DNA of 64,000 bases, from the NCBI RefSeq assembly GCF_900108945.1, contig NZ_FNYE01000006.1, forward strand, positions 124,001 to 188,000. The letters are read 5' to 3'. This document shows positions 8,917 to 18,430 of the stretch, one piece after another; position 1 is the first letter of the stretch; every line of letters begins with the position of its first letter. A model generated the notes under the pieces. It was not told the origin of the DNA. It did no database searches and was given only the letters and a program-made list of their open reading frames with translations. The position numbers were made by a program, and so were the translations under genes. The stretch is from Paraburkholderia diazotrophica (GTDB lineage: Bacteria > Pseudomonadota > Gammaproteobacteria > Burkholderiales > Burkholderiaceae).

Positions 8917-10269
8917 TTATCCGCATTCCGCCGGTTCGCTGTTCAGCATGCTCTTCGGAATCGACAGGATCAGCACGCAACTGACGAGAAGACAGGCGCC
9001 AAGCGCATACGTGCCGTTGTTGATGTTGCCCGTCAGATCTTTTGCGACGCTGGTGATCATCGAGCCGGTAAAGCCCGACAGGTTGCCAACGGAGTTGATC
9101 AGCGCGATGCCCGCCGCTGCCGCCGTGCCCGAGAGAATCTGCCCAGGGAAGGTCCAGTAAATCGGCATCAGGCCAAGGATTGCGCAGGTAGCGATCGTCA
9201 GGAACAGAATCGAAACGGGCACGTTGTTCGCGAAGAGCGCGCTCAGAATCAGGCCGACGCCGCCGATGCATGCGGGAATCGCCGCGTGCATCCGACGCTC
9301 GCCTGTCTTGCGCGAGTGCGCCGCATTCCAGATCATCGCGACAACCGCGCTGAGGTACGGAATGGCCGTCAGCAAGCCGATGTTAAAGGTGCTTTTCACG
9401 CCAGACGCCTTGATGATCGACGGCAGCCAGAACGCGAGGCCATAAAAGCCGGTGTTGAACGTCAACAGGATGAAAGTCAGCAGCCATACGCGCGGGCTCC
9501 TGAGCGCCGCTCCAACGCTATGCGTCTTTTTCGCGCTTTCCTGTTCGAGATTTCTTTGCAGCAGGGCCTTTTCGGAAGCCGTCAGCCATTTCGCCGATTG
9601 AATGCCATCGCCCATCCGGAAGAGCACCACGAATGCGACAAGAATCGAAGGAATGCCTTCGAGCAGAAGCATCCATTGCCAGCCGCCCAGGCCGAACACC
9701 CCATGTGTATTCTCCATCAGCCATCCGGAAACGATGCCCCCTAGCGTCAGGCTCACAGGAATGGCAATCAGGAACCCCGACATCGCGATGCTTTGACGAC
9801 GGGCCGGGAACCAGTAGTTCAAGTAGAGGATGATGCCCGGGAAGAAACCCGCCTCGCAAACGCCCAGCAGGAAGCGGAGGATATAGAACATCGTCGACGT
9901 TTCGACGTGGAAGAAGCTTGCCAGCGGCGAGATGAAGGCGAGCGACGACGAGACGATGCCCCATGTCACCATGATGCGGGCGATCCAGAAACGCGCCCCG
10001 TAGCGGTGAAGAAGCAGGTTGCTCGGCATCTCGAAGAAGAAGTATCCCCAGAAGAAGATGCTTGCACCGACGGCATAGACGCCATCGCTCAGGCCGAGCG
10101 AGTCGAGCATCTGCAATTTCGCAAAGCCGACATTGACGCGGTCCAGGTAGGCGACGACGTAACACAGAAGCAGCAGCGGCAAGATGCGCTTCAGTACCTT
10201 GCGGTAAAGCAGTTCCTCGGTCTCATCGACAGCGACGGATGAAGCCGCGGCCTGAGTGATGGTGGGCAT
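8917..10269 (-). CDS. MFS transporter, anion:cation symporter type (450 aa)
   Basis: The protein has about twelve hydrophobic helices. It carries the signature of the ACS family, which imports organic anions such as aldonates, aldarates and tartrate: YLDRVNVGFAK in helix 1, SNLLLHRYGARFWIARIM before helix 4 and LGVCEAGFFPG in helix 4. AAGGAG lies 8 nt before the ATG. It is divergent from the xylD-type operon across the palindrome-bearing region at 10,378-10,625, so D-xylonate or a related pentonate is the likely substrate. The substrate is inferred from context only. Confidence 0.87.
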   Translation of the reverse strand: MPTITQAAASSVAVDETEELLYRKVLKRILPLLLLCYVVAYLDRVNVGFAKLQMLDSLGLSDGVYAVGASIFFWGYFFFEMPSNLLLHRYGARFWIARIMVTWGIVSSSLAFISPLASFFHVETSTMFYILRFLLGVCEAGFFPGIILYLNYWFPARRQSIAMSGFLIAIPVSLTLGGIVSGWLMENTHGVFGLGGWQWMLLLEGIPSILVAFVVLFRMGDGIQSAKWLTASEKALLQRNLEQESAKKTHSVGAALRSPRVWLLTFILLTFNTGFYGLAFWLPSIIKASGVKSTFNIGLLTAIPYLSAVVAMIWNAAHSRKTGERRMHAAIPACIGGVGLILSALFANNVPVSILFLTIATCAILGLMPIYWTFPGQILSGTAAAAGIALINSVGNLSGFTGSMITSVAKDLTGNINNGTYALGACLLVSCVLILSIPKSMLNSEPAECG

Positions 10270-10747
10270 AGGGTTGTCTCCTTTTGCATATGTCGTGTGC
10301 GGTCCCGCTCAAACGGGAGACCGCTCACCGTATTGCGTGGTGGATTGCCGGCGCGGCCAATCGTGCCTCGAATCGTAGTTACCGGTAACATTTCGAGTCG
10401 AAATTATCGGTACGCGAAAATGTTATCGGTAACGAAGTTAGCACGAGGAGGCATTGCAGAGCAAGCCAGGGGAATCTACCTGGATGCTGGATGACGTCTG
10501 CGTCGCTTCTCCAGTGACTCAGACGCACGCGGCATCACACGGCGATTTCTCATGGAAACGCGTAACCTTGGCGACGTGCACAGACCCAGCACAGCGTGAT
10601 AATATCGAGAAATGTTACCGATAACAGACATGTGAATCCGGCGGCAAGGAGACGGCCGCAGGCACCCGACGGGCGCCGGCGCTGTCCATAATACAGGCGC
10701 TAGTGATCAGCACATCGCCAGCACATCGAACAATGGAGTACAACGCA
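10270..10747. promoter_or_regulatory. divergent control region between the MFS gene and the xylD-xylX-KGSADH operon
   Basis: This 478-bp gap contains no gene. It holds three matches to the palindrome GTTAYCGRTAAC, at 10378-10389, 10422-10433 and 10614-10625, plus a degenerate copy near 10402-10413. The first two centres are 44 bp apart, close to four helical turns, and the third is 192 bp further on. The pattern, with a central CG, matches LacI-family operators and resembles the E. coli gluconate repressor box as I recall it. No LacI-family gene is in the window, so the regulator must be encoded elsewhere. Confidence 0.75.
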
Positions 10748-12532
10748 ATGACCCAGTCCAACACACGGCGCCTGCGCAGCCAGGAATGGTTCGATGACCC
10801 GGCCCATGCCGACATGACGGCACTCTACGTCGAGCGCTTCATGAACTATGGCCTCACGCGCGAGGAATTGCAGTCGGGCCGTCCCATCATCGGCATCGCG
10901 CAGACGGGCAGCGATCTCGCGCCCTGCAACCGGCACCACATCGAACTCGCCGCGCGGACCAAGGCGGGCATTCGCGACGCGGGCGGCATTCCGATGGAGT
11001 TTCCCGTTCATCCGCTCGCCGAACAGAGCCGCCGGCCCACGGCTGCGCTCGACCGCAATCTCGCGTATCTCGGTCTCGTCGAAATCCTGCATGGATTTCC
11101 GCTCGACGGCGTCGTGCTCACGACGGGGTGCGACAAGACCACGCCGGCGTGCCTGATGGCCGCCGCGACGGTCGACATGCCCGCGATCGTATTGTCTGGC
11201 GGCCCGATGCTCGACGGCTGGCATCAGGGCAAGCGCGTCGGCTCGGGCACGGTGATCTGGCATGCGCGCAATCTGCTTGCCGCGGGTGAGATCGATTACG
11301 AAGGCTTCATGGAGCTCACGACGGCATCGTCGCCTTCCATCGGCCACTGCAATACGATGGGCACGGCGCTGTCGATGAACAGTCTCGCGGAAGCGCTCGG
11401 CATGTCGTTGCCCGGCTGCGCGAGCATTCCCGCCGCCTATCGTGAGCGAGGCCAGATGGCGTACGCGACGGGCAAGCGCATCGTCAATCTCGTGCGCGAA
11501 GACGTGCGGCCGTCGCAAGTCATGACGAAAGAAGCTTTCGAGAACGCGATCGTCGTCGCGTCGGCGCTGGGGGCGTCCACCAACTGTCCGCCGCACCTCA
11601 TCGCAATTGCCCGCCACATGGGCGTCGAGCTGAGCCTCGACGACTGGCAGCGCGTCGGCGAGCAGGTGCCGCTCATCGTCAACTGCATGCCGGCTGGCGA
11701 GTATCTGGGCGAGAGCTTCCATCGGGCGGGCGGTGTGCCCGCCGTGCTGCGCGAACTCGACGGCGCGGGGCTCGTGCATCGCGACTGCCTGACGGTGTCG
11801 GGCCGCACCATCGGCGCGATCGTCGACAGCACGCCTGAGCCGGACCGCGACGTCATCAGGAGCACGGACGAGCCGCTCAAGCATGGAGCGGGATTCATGG
11901 TGCTGTCGGGCAACTTCTTCGATAGCGCGATCATGAAGATGTCGGTGGTCGGCGATGCGTTCAGGCAAACCTATTTGAGCGAGCCCGGCGCGGAGAACAC
12001 GTTCGAGGCGCGCGCCATTGTATTCGATGGACCGGAGGACTATCACGCGCGCATCAACGACCCGTCGCTGAACATTGATCAGCATTGCATTCTCGTGATT
12101 CGCGGCGCGGGCACGGTCGGCTATCCGGGCAGCGCGGAAGTCGTCAACATGGCTCCGCCCGCCGAACTGGTGCGCAAGGGCATCACGTCGCTGCCGACGA
12201 TGGGCGACGGCCGGCAGAGCGGGACATCGGCGAGCCCGTCGATCCTCAACATGTCGCCTGAGGCGGCTGTGGGCGGCGGGCTTGCGCTGCTGCAAACGGG
12301 CGACCGCATTCGCGTCGATCTGAATGCGCGCAGCGTCGATGTGCTGGTCGACGAAGAAGAGCTCAAGCGGCGGCGCGAGAGCGCGAGCTTCGAGATTCCG
12401 CAGGCGCAGACTCCGTGGCAGGAGTTGTATCGGCAGACTGTTGGCCAACTGTCGACGGGCGGCTGTCTGGAGCCCGCGACGCTTTATCTGAAAGTCATCG
12501 CCGAGCGCGGCAACCCACGACACTCGCATTGA
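10748..12532 (+). CDS. xylD: D-xylonate dehydratase-type IlvD/Edd family enzyme (594 aa)
   Basis: The predicted reaction is D-xylonate to 2-keto-3-deoxy-D-xylonate, the first dehydration of the Weimberg pathway. The protein resembles Caulobacter XylD over its full length, for example in MTALYVERFMNYG, DGRQSGTSASPSILN and the C-terminal TPWQELYRQ. The three iron-sulfur cysteines are visible at 60 (APCNRHH), 128 (TTGCDKTTP) and 201 (GHCNTMGT). ATG 10748 is preceded by GGAG at a 9-nt spacing, and upstream in-frame ATG 10733 lacks one. L-arabinonate or a related pentonate is the main alternative substrate. Confidence 0.88.
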   Translation: MTQSNTRRLRSQEWFDDPAHADMTALYVERFMNYGLTREELQSGRPIIGIAQTGSDLAPCNRHHIELAARTKAGIRDAGGIPMEFPVHPLAEQSRRPTAALDRNLAYLGLVEILHGFPLDGVVLTTGCDKTTPACLMAAATVDMPAIVLSGGPMLDGWHQGKRVGSGTVIWHARNLLAAGEIDYEGFMELTTASSPSIGHCNTMGTALSMNSLAEALGMSLPGCASIPAAYRERGQMAYATGKRIVNLVREDVRPSQVMTKEAFENAIVVASALGASTNCPPHLIAIARHMGVELSLDDWQRVGEQVPLIVNCMPAGEYLGESFHRAGGVPAVLRELDGAGLVHRDCLTVSGRTIGAIVDSTPEPDRDVIRSTDEPLKHGAGFMVLSGNFFDSAIMKMSVVGDAFRQTYLSEPGAENTFEARAIVFDGPEDYHARINDPSLNIDQHCILVIRGAGTVGYPGSAEVVNMAPPAELVRKGITSLPTMGDGRQSGTSASPSILNMSPEAAVGGGLALLQTGDRIRVDLNARSVDVLVDEEELKRRRESASFEIPQAQTPWQELYRQTVGQLSTGGCLEPATLYLKVIAERGNPRHSH

Positions 12533-12622
12533 ACGCGATCGGGCTGGCTCGACGCGTTAACGTCCATGCCAGCGCTTATCGAATGAGCGGCCCATAGAAA
12601 TAAACTGGAGACTTTCCGCACC

Positions 12623-13804
12623 ATGACCTCATCATCCCCATCAGCATTTCTTCCCGATGACATTCAGCAGGCGTTGCTCGTCGGCCGCGTATGGCGTAAA
12701 GCGGGCGCGCACGAAGGGCCTTCCGTCGTGCTGGTTCGCAACGGCGAAGTGCTCGATATCACAGCCAGCGTTCCGACTACCGCAGACCTGTTCGATCGCG
12801 CCGACATCGCTCAATTTGCGCGAACGGTGAACGGCGAGTCGCTAGGCTCCGTCGACAAGCTGATCGAAGCCAATCTTCTTCACGGCACGGAAGAGCCCGC
12901 ACTGCGGCTGCTCGCACCCAACGACGTTCAGGCGATCAAGGCATGCGGGGTGACGTTTGCGGTGAGCCTCATCGAACGCGTCATCGAGGAGCAGGCGGGC
13001 GGCGATCCGGCAAAGGCACAAGAGGTTCGCGAAACCATCGCTGCGACGATCGGCACGGACCTGTCGAAAATCAAGCCGGGCTCCGAAGCGGCGATGAAGC
13101 TCAAGACGGAACTCGAGCGGCGCGGCGCGTGGTCCCAGTACATGGAAGTGGGCATCGGGCCCGATGCCGAAGTGTTCTCGAAGTCGCAGCCGATGTCGGC
13201 CGTCGGCTTCGGCGCGGACATCGGATTGCTGCCCGCATCGAACTGGAACAACCCCGAGCCCGAGATCGTCCTCGCGGTCAACAGCCGTGGCGAGATCGTC
13301 GGCGCGACGCTCGGCAACGACGTCAATCTGCGCGACATCGAAGGCCGTTCGGCCTTGCTGCTCGGCAAGTGCAAGGACAACAACGCGTCGTGTGCGATCG
13401 GCCCGTTCGTGCGTCTGTTCGACGAATCGTTCGATCTCGACTCGGTGCGCAAGACCAGCGTGTCGCTGCGTGTCGAGGGCACGGATGACGGCTTTCTTCT
13501 CGATGGCGTCAGCCATATGAGCGAGATCAGCCGCGATCCGGCCGATCTCGTCGCGCAGACATGCGGACGCCATCACCAGTATCCCGACGGCTTCATGCTG
13601 TTTCTCGGCACGATGTTCTCGCCGATCAAGGACCGCGACACGCAAGGCGGCGGCTTTACACATCATCTCGGCGACAAGGTCACGATCTCGACGCCGCAAC
13701 TCGGCGCGTTGATCAATACGGTGCAGTTGAGCACGGAGATCACGCCTTGGACCTTCGGCGTGCGCGCGCTGTATCGCAACCTGGCCTTGCGCGGGTTGCT
13801 TTAA
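12623..13804 (+). CDS. xylX: 2-keto-3-deoxy-D-xylonate dehydratase, FAH superfamily (393 aa)
   Basis: The predicted reaction is dehydration of 2-keto-3-deoxy-pentonate to alpha-ketoglutarate semialdehyde. The sequence follows Caulobacter XylX closely: LLAPNDVQAIKACGVTFAVS, WSQYMEVGIGPDAE, WNNPEPEIVLAVNS and GNDVNLRDIEGRSALLL. The conserved acidic residues of these motifs form the FAH-type metal site. GGAG lies upstream of ATG 12623, and the gene follows xylD by 90 bp. Order and identity of the three genes make the pathway assignment strong. Confidence 0.88.
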   Translation: MTSSSPSAFLPDDIQQALLVGRVWRKAGAHEGPSVVLVRNGEVLDITASVPTTADLFDRADIAQFARTVNGESLGSVDKLIEANLLHGTEEPALRLLAPNDVQAIKACGVTFAVSLIERVIEEQAGGDPAKAQEVRETIAATIGTDLSKIKPGSEAAMKLKTELERRGAWSQYMEVGIGPDAEVFSKSQPMSAVGFGADIGLLPASNWNNPEPEIVLAVNSRGEIVGATLGNDVNLRDIEGRSALLLGKCKDNNASCAIGPFVRLFDESFDLDSVRKTSVSLRVEGTDDGFLLDGVSHMSEISRDPADLVAQTCGRHHQYPDGFMLFLGTMFSPIKDRDTQGGGFTHHLGDKVTISTPQLGALINTVQLSTEITPWTFGVRALYRNLALRGLL

Positions 13805-13852
13805 GCGATCGCGCGAATTGACCATCGAAAACGCTGAATCAGGAAAGACAAC

Positions 13853-15295
13853 ATGAACCAGTTCGACAACTACATCGACGGCAAATGGGTGCGCGGCGCC
13901 ACCACGTCTGCCAACGTCAATCCCTCCCATCTTGACGACGTCATCGGCGAATTCGCGCAGGCAGACGATGCGCAGACGCGCGACGCGATCGCCGCCGCGC
14001 GCAAGGCGTTTGCGCGTTGGTCGCTGTCGACGCCTCAGCAGCGCTTCGATCTGCTCGACCAGGCCGGCAGCGTCATCCTTGCGCGCAAGGCGGAGCTGGG
14101 CCGGCTGCTCGCACGCGAAGAAGGCAAGACGCTGCCCGAAGCAATCGGCGAAGTCGGCCGGGCGGGACAGATCTTCAAGTTCTTTGCGGGAGAAGCGCTG
14201 CGTATCGGCGGCGAGACGGTGCCTTCCGTGCGGCCGGGAATGACCGTCGAGACGACGCGTGAGCCGCTCGGCGTCATCGGCCTCATTACGCCCTGGAATT
14301 TCCCGATTGCCATTCCCGCATGGAAGATTGCGCCCGCGCTCGCGTATGGCAACACGGTTGTCATCAAGCCCGCGGACCTCGTGCCGGCGAGCACATGGGA
14401 GCTGGTGAAGATCATCGTCGAAGCGGGCGCGCCCGCGGGCGTCATCAATCTCGTGATGGGCCGCGGCTCGGTGGTCGGCGAAGCGATCGTCAACTCGCCG
14501 GACGTCGACGCCGTCAGTTTCACCGGCTCGGTGGCGACGGGCCGCGCGATCGGCGCAAAGTGCTTCGCGACGGGCAAGAAGTTTCAGCTGGAGATGGGCG
14601 GCAAGAATCCGATGGTCGTGGTCGATGACGCCGACCTCGATGTCGCCGTCGACGCTTGCATCAACGGTGCCTTCTTTTCGACGGGGCAACGGTGCACGGC
14701 ATCGAGCCGGCTCATCGTCACGGAAGGTATCCACGATCGCTTCGTCGAAGCAATGAAGGCGCGTATGAAGACGCTGAAAGTCGGCGATGCACTGGCTGAC
14801 GGAACGCATATCGGGCCCGTCGTCGACGACAAGCAGCTCCAGCAGGACGAGCGCTACATCGCGATTGTGCGCGAAGAGGGCGGAGAGGTGTTCGGCGGCG
14901 AGCGCGTCGAAGCATCCACGCGCGGCTATTTTCTCGCTCCCGCGCTGGTGACGAATACGACGGCCGCGATGCGTATCAACCGCGAAGAGGTGTTCGGGCC
15001 TGTCGCATCCGTCATCAAGGTCAAGGACTATCACGAGGCGCTTGCGGTGGCGAACGACACGGAGTTCGGCTTGTCGGCGGGCATCTGCACGACTTCGCTG
15101 AGTATTGCGAGCCACTTCCGCCGACACGTCCAGGCGGGCATGGTCATGGTGAATACGGCGACGGCCGGCGTCGACTATCACGTGCCTTTTGGCGGCCGCA
15201 AAGGGTCGAGCTATGGTCCTCGCGAGCAGGGCAGCTATGCGCGCGAGTTTTATACGATCGTCAAGACTTCGTACATCAATCCGGGCGCGGTCTGA
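13853..15295 (+). CDS. alpha-ketoglutarate semialdehyde dehydrogenase (480 aa)
   Basis: This NAD(P)-dependent aldehyde dehydrogenase should oxidise alpha-ketoglutarate semialdehyde to alpha-ketoglutarate, closing the oxidative pentose route into the TCA cycle. The active-site nucleophile is Cys281 (STGQRCTASS), the general base is Glu247 (LEMGGKN) and the N-terminal fold carries PWNFPIAIP. AGGAAAG precedes ATG 13853. It is the last gene of the xylD-xylX operon, 48 bp downstream. The substrate is assigned from context and family. No terminator is seen before the convergent permease. Confidence 0.88.
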   Translation: MNQFDNYIDGKWVRGATTSANVNPSHLDDVIGEFAQADDAQTRDAIAAARKAFARWSLSTPQQRFDLLDQAGSVILARKAELGRLLAREEGKTLPEAIGEVGRAGQIFKFFAGEALRIGGETVPSVRPGMTVETTREPLGVIGLITPWNFPIAIPAWKIAPALAYGNTVVIKPADLVPASTWELVKIIVEAGAPAGVINLVMGRGSVVGEAIVNSPDVDAVSFTGSVATGRAIGAKCFATGKKFQLEMGGKNPMVVVDDADLDVAVDACINGAFFSTGQRCTASSRLIVTEGIHDRFVEAMKARMKTLKVGDALADGTHIGPVVDDKQLQQDERYIAIVREEGGEVFGGERVEASTRGYFLAPALVTNTTAAMRINREEVFGPVASVIKVKDYHEALAVANDTEFGLSAGICTTSLSIASHFRRHVQAGMVMVNTATAGVDYHVPFGGRKGSSYGPREQGSYAREFYTIVKTSYINPGAV

Positions 15296-15426
15296 CACGA
15301 GAGGCGAACCGGGGCAACCCTGCCGATTCGATGCGAGGCGTCGGCAGGCCGCGTTTCGATGTGAATAAACGTACGCCGGGTACGATCGCGACGTGGAGGC
15401 TTGCTGCTGTATCCGGATCAATGCTT

Positions 15427-16638
15427 CTAATGCGGATGACGGTCATGTTGGGATGACTGGGCGCCGTTGGCATGATGTCCGTGGCCGTTGTCATCACGCG
15501 CATATTCGCCACTCTTCATCATGCGCATCATCTCCACGCCGCCCGTGCGGAAAAAGACAGTCGTCAGGACGATAAAGACGATGCCGAAAGTGATGTCCAG
15601 AATGGTGGTGTAGTTGAAAGTGACGGCGGCGTCGACGACAGCGGTGTGCCGCTCATGCGGCACCCAGCCCGCCGCCTGGAACAATGCCTCTATAGTCAGC
15701 GCGGCCGCGACCATCGCGACGTAGAAGGTCGCGATCATGAAGGCGGTCATTTTGCCGCCGTAGTACTTTCGATAGATGTTGACGATCGGAAGGATGATGA
15801 GGTCGCCGAATATGAATGAGGCAACGCCTCCGAAGCTGATGCCGCCCTTCCACAAGACGGCTGCCAACGGTACGTTCCCGACCGAACAGGTAAATGATGC
15901 GACCGCGATGAGTGGGCCGATGAAGGCGCCCCAGATCATTGCGAGTGTCGGATGACTCATCAGAAAGAACTTTTGCCAGAAGCTGTCTGGTACCCATGCC
16001 GCTATGGCTCCGGCAACAATCAACCCTAAGCCAATATCTCGCCACAGCATCGTCCAGTTCATCATGTAGCTATGACTGATGGCCGTTAAGCCGTCCTTCG
16101 ATATGAGGCGATCTTTCCAGGTGCCATTCTGTTCACCCATCGACATCGCAGCATGTCCTTCCATGCTGCCGGCGATACCTTTGTCTGCTTGCTGGATGGC
16201 CTGCGTTTTCAGGGTATCCCTCAAAAAGAACCGGAACAGCAGAACGAGCACGATAATCATCACAGGGCCGCCGATGAATTCGGCGGCGGCAAACTGCCAT
16301 GCAATCAGCACCCACATCAATACGCCTAGTTCAAGTACCAGATTGGTTGCGGCGAACTGGAAGGCCATGCTTGCGGTGAAGTTGGCGCCTTTGCGAACCA
16401 TCGAGCGCGCCATCGCGACGGCTGCGTAGGAACAGGAAGACGACGCCGCGCCAAACAGGCTTGCAAGGGTCAGTGAACGCGCGGAGTCGTCCGGCAGCAG
16501 TTTCGACATCTCGGACTTCGACACCGTCACTTCAATCACGGCGGAGAACAGAAAGCCCAGACTGAGTCCCCAGAAGATCTGCCATAGCATGGTGAAAGAC
16601 ATCCACAGGGCGTGGCCCAATGCGCTGAGAATTTGCAC
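15427..16638 (-). CDS. PF03773-family permease with His-rich tail (403 aa)
   Basis: The protein is an integral membrane permease of the YraQ/ArsP-like superfamily with about eight to ten helices in two halves. Each half carries a family-like motif: GAASSSCSYAAVAMAR in the first and ASFTCSVGNVPLAAVLW in the second, where the paired Cys residues stand out. The C-terminus is rich in His (GHGHHANGAQSS...HDRHPH), which suggests metal contact. The frame is open to 16815, but GTG 16638 has GGAGG 6 nt upstream and starts a normal helix. It is divergent from a sensor kinase. The transported species is unknown. Confidence 0.8.
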   Translation of the reverse strand: MQILSALGHALWMSFTMLWQIFWGLSLGFLFSAVIEVTVSKSEMSKLLPDDSARSLTLASLFGAASSSCSYAAVAMARSMVRKGANFTASMAFQFAATNLVLELGVLMWVLIAWQFAAAEFIGGPVMIIVLVLLFRFFLRDTLKTQAIQQADKGIAGSMEGHAAMSMGEQNGTWKDRLISKDGLTAISHSYMMNWTMLWRDIGLGLIVAGAIAAWVPDSFWQKFFLMSHPTLAMIWGAFIGPLIAVASFTCSVGNVPLAAVLWKGGISFGGVASFIFGDLIILPIVNIYRKYYGGKMTAFMIATFYVAMVAAALTIEALFQAAGWVPHERHTAVVDAAVTFNYTTILDITFGIVFIVLTTVFFRTGGVEMMRMMKSGEYARDDNGHGHHANGAQSSQHDRHPH

Positions 16639-16975
16639 TGCGACCTCCCGCGTCTGTCGCGATGGATGCGAACATAAAGTAGATAACATGGATCGTATCG
16701 AACCCGAGCGGCCTGGAAAAAAAGGGAAAGCCGTCACTTGCGGCCCATTGGACGATGAGAAGAATGCGCGGAGTGTTGTATCCAGGACAATCGATACTCG
16801 TGACTTGCTCAGCACCCGTCATGCCTGGCGAGAGACCTCGACATGAGACGTTGCGGCTTCACTGACGCAACAGCGCGCATTCGTTTTCGTTGCTGCTTCG
16901 CCCACTGAGCATCCGCTACACACCATTCTGACGAAGTCAGCCCCTTACGATTATTCGCACAATACGAGGTGTCGA
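16639..16975. other. divergent region between permease and sensor kinase
   Basis: This 337-bp stretch was searched for the response regulator expected beside a sensor kinase. No frame resembles a receiver or DNA-binding domain. It includes an A-tract near 16720 and should contain both promoters. Confidence 0.5.
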
Positions 16976-18319
16976 ATGGATGGTCGACAGGAACATTCTC
17001 CGCGGTCCATGACGTCGCGACTCACATGGTGGATTGCGTCCGTCATCGTGGCGCTAAGCGTGATCGCGGGTGGCGCATCTTTTTCCGCCGCCTATCACGA
17101 GGCGAACAAACTGCAGGACGGTCATCTCCGGGAAATCGGCGCGCTGATTAACGCGGGGAAACTGGTTCTCGCAGCGCCCATAGTTGCGTGGCAAGGCAGT
17201 CAGGATTCGGACGTGAGGCTCGTCATCTCGCGCCTGGGTCAATCGTCAGCCGGCACAAATGCGCCGATCACCCTTCCGCAGACGCTTCCGGACGGGCTGC
17301 ACAATCTCGATGAAGAGGGCAAGAGCTGGCGCGTCAGTGTGCGCACATTGCATTCGGGTGAGCGAATTGCAGTCGCAGAACTTTCAGTGGTGCGCGACGA
17401 AATCGCAAGAGACGGCGCGATGAGAACGCTGTTTCCGATGCTCGCCCTGACGCCCATATTGGTCGCGCTCATCATCTTTCTCGTACGTACGACGTTGCTG
17501 CCTGTGCGTCGTCTTGCCAATGTTGTAGACCAGCAGGACGATGCGACGCTCGATGTGCTGTCCGAGCAGGACATTCCAAAGGAACTGCTTCCGTTCGTCA
17601 CGTCGATAAACCGGCTGATTGACCGGCTCAAGGATGCAATGTCACAGCAGCGCCGGTTTATCGCGGATGCCGCTCATGAGTTGCGCTCGCCGCTCGCCGC
17701 ACTCTCTTTGCAAGCAGAACATCTCGGCGCCGCCGACAACCCGCTTGTGGCGCGCGAGCGACTCGTGTCGTTTCAGGCAGCGATACGGCGCACGGCGCGG
17801 CTGGTCGAACAACTGCTGACGCTGGCCCGTTCGCAGCATGGCTCGTCCATGAAGCCGGCTGTCGTTTGCGTTCGGCAACTGGCGAATGAAGCAGTCGTCA
17901 ATGCGGTCGATATGGCGCAGAGCAGGCAAGTCGATCTCGGGCTCGACAAGGTCGATGACGTCGAGGTGATTGCCGATGCCGCCGCGCTCTCCGTCGTCTT
18001 GCGCAATCTCGTCGATAACGCGGTCCGGTACACGCCGAAGGGCGGCAGGGTCGATGTGTCGGTCACACGGAACGGCGAGCATCTGCTGGTGGAAGTGAAG
18101 GATTCCGGGCCTGGGATTCCGGAAGACCAGCTATCGCGAGTGCTGGAGCCGTTCTATCGCATCCCTGGAACTGCCGCCGCAGGCAGTGGCCTCGGCCTTT
18201 CGATCGTGTCGGAAATCGCGCGGCGTAGCGGTGGCGGACTGGTGCTCGCAAACATGGATAGAGGACTCCGTGTCTGTTACCGACATCCGCTCTCCGCACA
18301 GAAAGGCATTGCATCCTAA
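16976..18319 (+). CDS. orphan sensor histidine kinase, QseC-like architecture (447 aa)
   Basis: An N-terminal transmembrane helix (about residues 17-40) and a second near 150-170 flank a periplasmic sensor region of about 110 residues. HAMP-like sequence follows (LLPVRRLANVV), then the H-box FIADAAHELRSPLAAL with phospho-acceptor His234, the N-box LRNLVDNAVRYTP and G-boxes DSGPGIPE and GSGLGLSIV. All catalytic motifs are intact. No response regulator adjoins it on either side, so the partner is encoded elsewhere. The divergent permease is a plausible target or signal partner. Confidence 0.9.
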   Translation: MDGRQEHSPRSMTSRLTWWIASVIVALSVIAGGASFSAAYHEANKLQDGHLREIGALINAGKLVLAAPIVAWQGSQDSDVRLVISRLGQSSAGTNAPITLPQTLPDGLHNLDEEGKSWRVSVRTLHSGERIAVAELSVVRDEIARDGAMRTLFPMLALTPILVALIIFLVRTTLLPVRRLANVVDQQDDATLDVLSEQDIPKELLPFVTSINRLIDRLKDAMSQQRRFIADAAHELRSPLAALSLQAEHLGAADNPLVARERLVSFQAAIRRTARLVEQLLTLARSQHGSSMKPAVVCVRQLANEAVVNAVDMAQSRQVDLGLDKVDDVEVIADAAALSVVLRNLVDNAVRYTPKGGRVDVSVTRNGEHLLVEVKDSGPGIPEDQLSRVLEPFYRIPGTAAAGSGLGLSIVSEIARRSGGGLVLANMDRGLRVCYRHPLSAQKGIAS

Positions 18320-18395
18320 GTGGGCGTTCAGCATCCCTCGGTGGAAGTAGTCGAACGATCCGCCCTTCGTTAGATCGCTCCCCATACCGGGTGGT

Positions 18396-18405
18396 AACAT
18401 TTGTT
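18396..18405. promoter_or_regulatory. candidate RpiR-type operator copy 1 (AACATTTGTT)
   Basis: The near-palindrome AACATTTGTT lies 26 bp before the RpiR regulator start. It matches the perfect palindrome CAACATATGTTG found over the aminotransferase promoter at 19376-19387. The shared core AACATWTGTT suggests an autoregulatory binding site. Confidence 0.55.
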
Positions 18406-18430
18406 GTCATCCCATAGCCCCGTACACCGT

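Noticed and set aside
10700..12529. Minus-strand ORF of 609 codons opposite xylD
   Set aside because: It is the antisense shadow of a clear IlvD/Edd dehydratase, with no family resemblance.
12842..15421. Minus-strand ORF of 859 codons opposite xylX and the KGSA dehydrogenase
   Set aside because: It is antisense to two firmly identified genes, is extremely rich in Arg, Asp and Ala, and shows no motif.
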